This document shows positions 33,295 through 38,897 of a stretch of DNA of 38,897 nt, piece after piece (the first letter of the stretch is position 1; each line of letters begins with the position of its first letter). The stretch is from assembly GCF_001037465.1 (NCBI RefSeq), contig NZ_LFCV01000178.1:1-38897 (forward strand), written 5' to 3'. The notes under the pieces are model-generated. The model saw nothing but the letters and a program-made list of their open reading frames with translations, was not told the DNA's origin and ran no database searches. Source of the DNA: Xenorhabdus khoisanae. Lineage in GTDB: Bacteria; Pseudomonadota; Gammaproteobacteria; Enterobacterales; Enterobacteriaceae. The position numbers were made by a program, and so were the translations under genes.

Positions 33295-34413
33295 ATGAAA
33301 AAATTAGTCGCCAGCCTTTTTACGCTCTTGCTGGTACTGTTCAATACGTTTGCGTCTGCCAGCGCTTTTGCGGAACGCATTCGTGATCTGACGACCATTG
33401 AAGGTGTCAGGGATAACGCACTGATTGGCTATGGTTTGGTCGTCGGATTGGATGGAACGGGTGACCAAACCATGCAGACGCCTTTCACAACCCAAAGCTT
33501 GAACAATATGTTGTCACAGTTGGGAATTACTGTGCCGTCCGGTACTAATATGCAGCTTAAAAATGTGGCTGCCGTGATGGTGACAGCAAAGCTGCCACCC
33601 TTTGCGCGTTCAGGACAAAACATTGACATTGTGGTGTCCTCATTGGGGAATGCCAAGAGCTTACGTGGCGGCACATTGCTGATGACACCCTTAAAAGGGG
33701 TGGATAATCAGGTCTACGCGCTGGCTCAGGGAAATATCCTCGTGGGGGGCGCGGGGGTGAGCGCCGGTGGTAACAGCATTAAAATCAATCAGCTTGCAGG
33801 TGGGCGCATCTCTAATGGTGCAGTCATTGAACGGGAATTGCCGACCCAATTCGGCCAGAAAAGCACGTTGAATCTGCAATTGAATGATGACGATTTCAGT
33901 TTGGCTCAACAAATTAGTGATGTAATCAACCGGTTGAAAGGAACAGGAACAGCAACACCGCTGGATTCTCGTACCGTTCAGTTGCGTCTGCCAATAGAAA
34001 ACAGCGAGCAGGTTAAATTTCTGTCACAAGTTCAGAACTTAAATATTCGTGTTAATGATGGCGATGCCAAAGTGATTTTCAACTCCCGCACCGGTTCAGT
34101 GGTCATGAACCGCAATGTGACATTAGATAGCTGTGCGATTGCTCACGGTAGCCTGTCTGTCACTGTTGAACGTCAAACAGCGGTCAATCAGCCTGATACG
34201 CCATTGGCGGGGGGAAGTACCGTCGTGAGCCGTAATACGGGCGTTGGTATTCAGGAACAGGGTGGTGCATTGCAGAAAGTCAATGCCAGCGCGAACCTGA
34301 CCCAGGTTGTACGTGCGTTGAACGCGCTGGGTGCAACACCAACCGATTTAATGTCGATTTTGCAGGCGATGGAGAGCGCAGGCTGTCTGCGTGCGAAACT
34401 GGAGATTATCTGA
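33295..34413 (+). CDS. flgI: Flagellar P-ring protein FlgI
   Basis: FlgI forms the periplasmic P ring around the rod, assembled with the help of FlgA. The 372-residue precursor (365 in E. coli) has a signal peptide of about 25 residues ending at ASAFA. The mature protein begins with the highly conserved [20 protein letters not shown], and the C terminus is [13 protein letters not shown]. An in-frame ATG at 33286 touches its possible ribosome site. The ATG at 33295 sits eight nt from AGAGGA and gives a clean MKK signal start. Its stop overlaps the flgJ start (TGATG). Confidence 0.96.
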   Translation: MKKLVASLFTLLLVLFNTFASASAFAERIRDLTTIEGVRDNALIGYGLVVGLDGTGDQTMQTPFTTQSLNNMLSQLGITVPSGTNMQLKNVAAVMVTAKLPPFARSGQNIDIVVSSLGNAKSLRGGTLLMTPLKGVDNQVYALAQGNILVGGAGVSAGGNSIKINQLAGGRISNGAVIERELPTQFGQKSTLNLQLNDDDFSLAQQISDVINRLKGTGTATPLDSRTVQLRLPIENSEQVKFLSQVQNLNIRVNDGDAKVIFNSRTGSVVMNRNVTLDSCAIAHGSLSVTVERQTAVNQPDTPLAGGSTVVSRNTGVGIQEQGGALQKVNASANLTQVVRALNALGATPTDLMSILQAMESAGCLRAKLEII

Positions 34414-35378
34414 TGAATGACTTTCTGACGATGCCCAATGCTGCTTACGATGTTAACTCGCTGCATTCACTGAAAGCGAAACTGTCACAGGAACCACAAC
34501 AAGGGCTACGTCAGGTAGCCCAACAACTTGAAGGCGTTTTCGTTCAGATGATGCTGAAAAGTATGCGTTCCTCGTTGCCGCAGGATGGCATTCTGAGCAG
34601 CGACCAGACCCGTTTTTATACTTCGATGTACGATCAGCAAATTGCTCAGGACCTTTCCCAGAAGGGATTGGGGTTTGCTGACATGATTGTTAAGCAGTTC
34701 TCTGACTCGAATAATATGCCCAGTGAATTGGCGGGCACTACGCCGATGCCGCTGGATAATGAAATTCTGCACACATTGCCGAGGCAGGCATTGGAGCAGT
34801 TTATGCGCCGGTCGATACCTGACAATTCCTCTTCGGCCTTCTCTAATGGCTCAGTTCAGTCGAAGCCATTGCCAATGAACAGCGCCGGCTTTGTTTCCAT
34901 GCTCTCCTTACCGGCACAGTTAGCAAGCCGGCAAAGCGGCATTCCTCATTTATTGATTATTGCACAGGCCGCGCTGGAATCCGGTTGGGGGCAACGAGAA
35001 ATTCTGACCGCAGAAGGCAAGCCGAGTCATAACCTGTTCGGCATCAAAGCGGGCAAGCACTGGAAAGGGCCTGTCACTAATATCATGACGACGGAATACA
35101 TTGATGGTGAATCGAAGAAAATGCAGGACAGCTTCCGTGTGTATGGCTCTTATGTCGAAGCGATAACGGATTACGTCAAATTGCTGACGGAAAACCCCCG
35201 CTACGCGAAAGTAGCGCAATCCACGACGGCAGAACAGGGCGCGTACTCCTTGCAGGATGCAGGATATGCTACCGATCCCGGCTATGCGAAAAAATTAGTG
35301 TCACTGATCCAACAGTTAAAAAATACCGGTAACCAAATGGCAAAAGCCTATGCCTATGATTTCGACAGTCTGTTTTAA
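34413..35378 (+). CDS. flgJ: Rod cap and peptidoglycan hydrolase FlgJ
   Basis: FlgJ caps the growing rod and cuts peptidoglycan to let it pass. The N-terminal rod-scaffold domain (residues 25-95) contains LEGVFVQMMLKSMRSSLPQD. The C-terminal glucosaminidase-type domain (about 155-315) contains the catalytic Glu189 in AQAALESGWGQREI and the TTEYIDGESKKMQDSFRVY segment. The 321-residue product (313 in E. coli) is full length. The ATG overlaps the flgI stop by one base. A 119-nt gap with a sigma28 promoter separates it from flgK. Confidence 0.96.
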   Translation: MNDFLTMPNAAYDVNSLHSLKAKLSQEPQQGLRQVAQQLEGVFVQMMLKSMRSSLPQDGILSSDQTRFYTSMYDQQIAQDLSQKGLGFADMIVKQFSDSNNMPSELAGTTPMPLDNEILHTLPRQALEQFMRRSIPDNSSSAFSNGSVQSKPLPMNSAGFVSMLSLPAQLASRQSGIPHLLIIAQAALESGWGQREILTAEGKPSHNLFGIKAGKHWKGPVTNIMTTEYIDGESKKMQDSFRVYGSYVEAITDYVKLLTENPRYAKVAQSTTAEQGAYSLQDAGYATDPGYAKKLVSLIQQLKNTGNQMAKAYAYDFDSLF

Positions 35379-35409
35379 ACGATAGTAGAAAAATCAAGCG
35401 CATTTGTGC

Positions 35410-35436
35410 TCAAGGAACAGTGAGAAGTGCCGATAA
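35410..35436 (+). promoter_or_regulatory. Sigma28 (FliA) promoter for flgKL
   Basis: TCAAGGAA (35410-35417), an exact 11-nt spacer and a perfect GCCGATAA (35429-35436) match the sigma28 consensus. The -35 is the weaker element (TCAA in place of TAAA). It lies 62 nt before the flgK ATG. flgKL are dual class 2/class 3 genes in related bacteria, which fits a promoter here plus read-through from flgJ. Confidence 0.88.
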
Positions 35437-35497
35437 CTGTAACAGTGAATGACCTCCCATAGATGGAGGATTAAAGAAAACGTAAAAGGATCTACAC

Positions 35498-37138
35498 ATG
35501 TCCAATAGTCTTATGAATACTGCCATGAGTGGTATTAATGCCGCGCAGGTGGCAATGAGTGTAGTGAGTAATAACATTGCCAACGTTAAAAACACGGACT
35601 ATAGCCAACAGACTACCGTAATGACTCAAAATAATGGAACCATGTCGCCAGTGGGTTTTATCGGCAATGGTGTGGTTGTCAAATCCATCAATCGTGAATA
35701 CAGTGACTTCACCACTAAACTACACAATGAAGCACAAACGAAACATGCTGCACTGAAGTCTTATAACGAGCAGATCAAAAAAATCAACAACTTGTTGGCA
35801 GATAAAGACACCAGCCTGTCCAACTCAATCGAAGAAGTTTTCAAAAATATGAAAGCGGTTGAGGGGGGGGCGGAAGACAGCGCTGCCAGAACAACTGTGC
35901 TGGAAACAGCAAAAGGTTTGGTCAATCGATTCAAAGAAGCCGATGACTATTTGCGTCAGATAGACGGCAGTATCAATTCTCAAATTGAACTAAATGTTCA
36001 AGATATCAACAAATACGCGGAAGAAATTGCCAAGCTGAACAATGAAATTACGCGTATGCGTGGTATAGGCACGGGTGAACCGCTGGCATTGCTGGATAAG
36101 CGTGATGAAGCCGTTAGCCTCTTAAACCAACTGATCGAAGTCAATGTGGTTCAGCAGGATCGCGGAATTTATAACGTCTCATTCGGTGGCGGTATGACAC
36201 TGGTATCGGGCAATAAATCCTACCAACTGGAAGCTATTCCTTCCGGCACTGACAGCGGCCGCATCACACTGGGTTACAATAATGGCGTAGCGGGGACCAA
36301 AGAGATCGATGAACGTTTTATCTCTCAAGGTGCACTGGGCGGCGTATTACAAGTGCGCAGGGAAGTGGTGGATTCAACGCGCAATGAATTGAACCAACTG
36401 GCGCTGGTGATGGCGGATCAATTCAATCAGGTACAACACAGTGGTTTTGATCTGGAAGGCGAGAAAGGTGTTGATTTCTTTACCTTCACTAAGCCTGAAG
36501 TCATTGCCAACAGTAAAAATAAAGGTTCGGCTGACATTACAGTGGAATATGCTGATACCACTAAGGTCAAAGCCAGTAACTACACCCTCAAATTTGAAGG
36601 GGGAGACTGGAAAGTTCAGCGCGCCTCTGACAGGGCGATTATCCCTGTGAAAAAAAACGGCGATACGCTGGAATTCGACGGTCTGAAAGTCAAAATTGAT
36701 TCGGCTAAGGCAGAAAATAACGACAACTATATGCTGAAAACGGTCAGCAACGTTGTGACATCCTTAGAGGTGAATCTGAAAAATGCCGCCCAATTGGCGA
36801 CTTCCGATGCCGAAAATTCCGGCCAAAGTAATAACAACAATGCGAAAAAATTCCTTGAATTGCAGGATAAACGTTTAGTTGATGGCAAAGCTTCCCTTGC
36901 TGGTGGGTATGCCTCACTGGTCAGTAAAGTAGGCAGCGCGGCGAATAAAGCTCAGGTCAGCACAGAAACGCAGAAGCATATTGTTAAGCAAATTAATTCA
37001 GATCGTGAATCGATTTCTGGCGTCAATATGGACCAAGAATACGGCAAATTGCAACGTCTACAACAATACTATTTGGCAAATGCTCGCGTGATCCAAACCG
37101 CAAATACTTTGTTCGACGCGATTTTGGGTATTCGCTAA
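35498..37138 (+). CDS. flgK: Hook-filament junction protein FlgK (HAP1)
   Basis: FlgK is the first junction protein between hook and filament, chaperoned by FlgN. The 546-residue product (547 in E. coli) has the N-terminal signature MSGINAAQVAMSVVSNNIAN and NVKNTDYSQQTTVM. It has long helical regions, a variable central domain, and the C terminus YLANARVIQTANTLFDAILG. AAAAGGA lies seven nt before the ATG. A small hairpin around 35455-35469 (CCTCC/GGAGG) occupies the leader. flgL follows after 36 nt. Confidence 0.97.
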   Translation: MSNSLMNTAMSGINAAQVAMSVVSNNIANVKNTDYSQQTTVMTQNNGTMSPVGFIGNGVVVKSINREYSDFTTKLHNEAQTKHAALKSYNEQIKKINNLLADKDTSLSNSIEEVFKNMKAVEGGAEDSAARTTVLETAKGLVNRFKEADDYLRQIDGSINSQIELNVQDINKYAEEIAKLNNEITRMRGIGTGEPLALLDKRDEAVSLLNQLIEVNVVQQDRGIYNVSFGGGMTLVSGNKSYQLEAIPSGTDSGRITLGYNNGVAGTKEIDERFISQGALGGVLQVRREVVDSTRNELNQLALVMADQFNQVQHSGFDLEGEKGVDFFTFTKPEVIANSKNKGSADITVEYADTTKVKASNYTLKFEGGDWKVQRASDRAIIPVKKNGDTLEFDGLKVKIDSAKAENNDNYMLKTVSNVVTSLEVNLKNAAQLATSDAENSGQSNNNNAKKFLELQDKRLVDGKASLAGGYASLVSKVGSAANKAQVSTETQKHIVKQINSDRESISGVNMDQEYGKLQRLQQYYLANARVIQTANTLFDAILGIR

Positions 37139-37174
37139 TCACTACTTGGTTGAAGATAAAAAGGAAATAATATT

Positions 37175-38140
37175 GTGCGTGTAAGTACGAATCAATTATA
37201 CACTCAGAAAATGAATGGGATCTTTGATGCTCAATCTAAGTGGATGAAATCGAGTGAGCAGTTGTCCAGTGGTCGCCGGGTAATTAATCCGTCTGATGAT
37301 CCTCTGGCGGCTTCGCAGAGTATCATGGTTTCTCAATCTGAGTCGAAAAACCAGCAGTTTGCCACAGGCCGCAACTTTGCCAAAAACACCATGTCTGCAC
37401 AGTTGAATATTATCGACAATGTTGTAAACGTTACCAACAGTGTTTTTGAAACATGGGTGGCAGCGGCAGATAAGCAGAGCGATCAGGATCGTGCATCTTA
37501 TGCAGAGCAGTTGAAAGGTCTTAAAAAAGAGTTACTGAATTTGAGTAACAAAACTGATGGCAATGGTCGTTATATTTTTGCTGGCTATAAAACGGATGTT
37601 CCTCCTTTCGTGGAAGATGAAAGTGGGAAGGTGAGCTATGTCGGTGGTGATCAAGAAATTACCCAGAAAGTAGACGATAACCGCTCAATGATTGTCGCCC
37701 ATACCGGGCAGCAGGTATTCTTATCTCAGCCCAGCAACCCTATCAAAGAACCTGATGGTAAAACCAACAGTGAATCAGATATCTTTGCTTCTATTGATAT
37801 GGCAATCAAGGCACTAGAGGTCTCGTACAGCACGGCGAGTGAGGACGAGAAAAAAGAAGCCGAGGAATTGATGAATAAGGCGAACCGTGGTATTCGCAAT
37901 AGCCAGAACAACATTAATACCGTGCAAGCCGTGTTGGGTTTGCAGCTTCAGGAAATGGATAGGTTGGATGCACTTAGCAGTGAACGTAGCATGGCTAATA
38001 AAGTACGTCAGGGAGAATTAGTTGATGCTGATTGGGTAGCCACTATCTCTGATTACCAACAACAACAGGTGGCACTGCAAGCTTCCTTTATCGCGTTTAC
38101 CAACTTAAAAGGTATGTCTCTGTTTGAGATGCAACGCTAA
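37175..38140 (+). CDS. flgL: Hook-filament junction protein FlgL (HAP3)
   Basis: FlgL is the second junction protein, placed between FlgK and the flagellin filament. The 321-residue product (317 in E. coli) belongs to the flagellin superfamily. Its N terminus has MRVSTNQLYTQKMNGIFDAQ, then SSGRRVINPSDDPLAASQSI. The C terminus is ALQASFIAFTNLKGMSLFEM. Translation starts at a GTG with AAGGAA about eight nt upstream. It is cotranscribed with flgK and followed by a T-rich terminator at 38168-38213. Confidence 0.96.
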   Translation: MRVSTNQLYTQKMNGIFDAQSKWMKSSEQLSSGRRVINPSDDPLAASQSIMVSQSESKNQQFATGRNFAKNTMSAQLNIIDNVVNVTNSVFETWVAAADKQSDQDRASYAEQLKGLKKELLNLSNKTDGNGRYIFAGYKTDVPPFVEDESGKVSYVGGDQEITQKVDDNRSMIVAHTGQQVFLSQPSNPIKEPDGKTNSESDIFASIDMAIKALEVSYSTASEDEKKEAEELMNKANRGIRNSQNNINTVQAVLGLQLQEMDRLDALSSERSMANKVRQGELVDADWVATISDYQQQQVALQASFIAFTNLKGMSLFEMQR

Positions 38141-38167
38141 TTAAGATTGGTATACTGTTTCCATTTC

Positions 38168-38213
38168 AAGCCCTTAGCTTCTTTTTCTGTAACATGGGGG
38201 AAGATAAGGGCTT
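38168..38213 (+). terminator. Terminator after flgKL
   Basis: AAGCCCTTA (38168-38176) and TAAGGGCTT (38205-38213) form a perfect 9-bp stem, with a further CTTC/GAAG pairing inside a long loop. ATTTGTTTCCTTTATTTTG follows and provides a T-rich tail. It ends the flgKL message. Confidence 0.8.
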
Positions 38214-38873
38214 ATTTGTTTCCTTTATTTTGTCATTTTCCACTTATCCCACTTATCCCACTTATCCCACTTATTTCATTTATTCCACTTACTGGCAGTG
38301 TGCTCATTTCTGTTTTCTTTTTTTCTTTCATTTCCCTTCATGATTCAAGAGCCATTATCGTATTACTTCAATTTGTTGTTATCAGATTTGGCAGTTTCTC
38401 TATATTTTCAATATGTCTTCTGCATGAAACCTGATATTTTAAAAAGTCGCAAAGTGCAATTATTAAACAATTTTTGTATGGATAATGACTTGTAAATAAA
38501 TAGCAATATAAAATAGATAAAAAGAATAAAAATTCTAAAATTGTAGTTTATGTCAATGAATTTTCCTTTATTTATAATTATGGTGAATGATTTGATGGAA
38601 TATGCAGTAATCGACACGATTAAAACCAATTGTTTCCATGGCCCACAAAGGAAAGATGACCCGTTCTATAAGGCGTAAAGCCATCCTCATCCCTGATTAA
38701 TTCCGATTTTTTTATTTAGGATATTATTTTATCTTGTGATCGAGATCTTATCTTTGATAGGAAAGAGAAATATCACATTAGCTTTTTTGATATAAACATT
38801 CTTGAATGTGCATTGGTGGCTTTTTGTCTAGGGATAGATCTCGTCTTACTATTGATGATAAGAATAAGTAAAC
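38214..38873. other. AT-rich intergenic region after flgL
   Basis: Apart from the minisatellite at 38240-38293 this 660-bp stretch shows no supported gene or RNA. A patch at about 38636-38700 is less AT-rich than its surroundings and has two very short open frames, neither convincing. It may hold the promoter of the gene that seems to start at 38874. Confidence 0.5.
38240..38293. repeat. 9-bp minisatellite CCACTTATC, six units
   Basis: Three perfect CCACTTATC units (38240-38266) are followed by CCACTTATT, TCATTTATT and CCACTTACT, giving six units that decay downstream. The unit is a multiple of three. The open frame crossing it (38147-38434) encodes Ile-Pro-Leu repeats but starts just after flgL with no ribosome site, so it is not called as a gene. 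Confidence 0.9.
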
Positions 38874-38897
38874 ATGAAAACTATAAGTATACTCTTT
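38874..38897 (+). CDS. Possible start of a further gene, cut by the window end
   Basis: An ATG at 38874 opens a frame of eight codons (MKTISILF) that runs off the end. The Lys followed by hydrophobic residues would suit an export signal, but the ribosome site (AAGAATAAG about 7 nt upstream) is poor and eight codons cannot identify a protein. Confidence 0.25.

Noticed and set aside
20891-38293. CRISPR-like arrays
   Set aside because: The only tandem repeats (6-bp and 9-bp units) have no spacers, and no cas genes are present.
38147-38434. 95-codon open frame after flgL with Ile-Pro-Leu repeats
   Set aside because: It overlaps the flgL terminator and the minisatellite, has no ribosome site and has a biased hydrophobic composition.
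38638-38700. 20-codon open frame and a locally less AT-rich patch
   Set aside because: Too short to support. It could be a remnant of a mobile element, but no terminal repeats or recognisable protein were found.

Overview
The window holds most of a flagellar and chemotaxis regulon from a peritrichously flagellated enteric gammaproteobacterium. Gene order, protein similarity to the E. coli homologues, moderate GC with AT-rich accessory gaps, and the mix of fimbrial and flagellar genes in one locus suggest Morganellaceae, most likely Xenorhabdus or Photorhabdus. The genus is an inference from gene content and was not tested by a search.

Layout: (1) 1-604, regulatory region of flhDC with a perfect CRP-type palindrome; (2) 605-12965, flhDC, motAB, cheA, cheW, two transducer genes, cheR, cheB, cheY and cheZ, all on +; (3) 12966-16499, an accessory insertion between cheZ and flhB with an alpha/beta hydrolase, a serine DNA invertase on - and an AGCS sodium/amino-acid symporter; (4) 16500-19746, flhB and flhA, with no flhE after them; (5) 19747-26250, a second accessory block with a 57-residue unrecognised ORF, a DUF4291 gene and a four-gene chaperone-usher fimbrial operon on -; (6) 26250-38213, flgN, flgM and flgA on -, divergent from flgBCDEFGHIJ and flgKL on +; (7) 38214-38897, an AT-rich gap with a 9-bp minisatellite and possibly the first codons of another gene.

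FlhDC (class 1) should activate class 2 operons. A likely FlhD4C2 box lies in the flgA/flgB gap. FlgM holds sigma28 until the hook-basal body is complete. Sigma28 promoters with exact 11-nt spacing (TAAAGTTT-N11-GCCGATAA type) can be read in four places: inside the 3' end of flhC (for motAB), before the tsr-like gene, between flgA and flgM, and before flgKL. The Mot proteins supply torque, the Che proteins and transducers bias it, FlhA and FlhB export the axial parts, and the Flg proteins build rod, hook, rings and junction.

I found no clearly new multi-gene system. The best leads are the sigma28 promoter buried in flhC followed by a 13-bp hairpin in the motA leader, an intrinsic terminator inside the flg operon between flgG and flgH, short repeats around the hydrolase/invertase module, the small ORF at 19835-20008, and the fimbrial operon placed between flhA and flgN.
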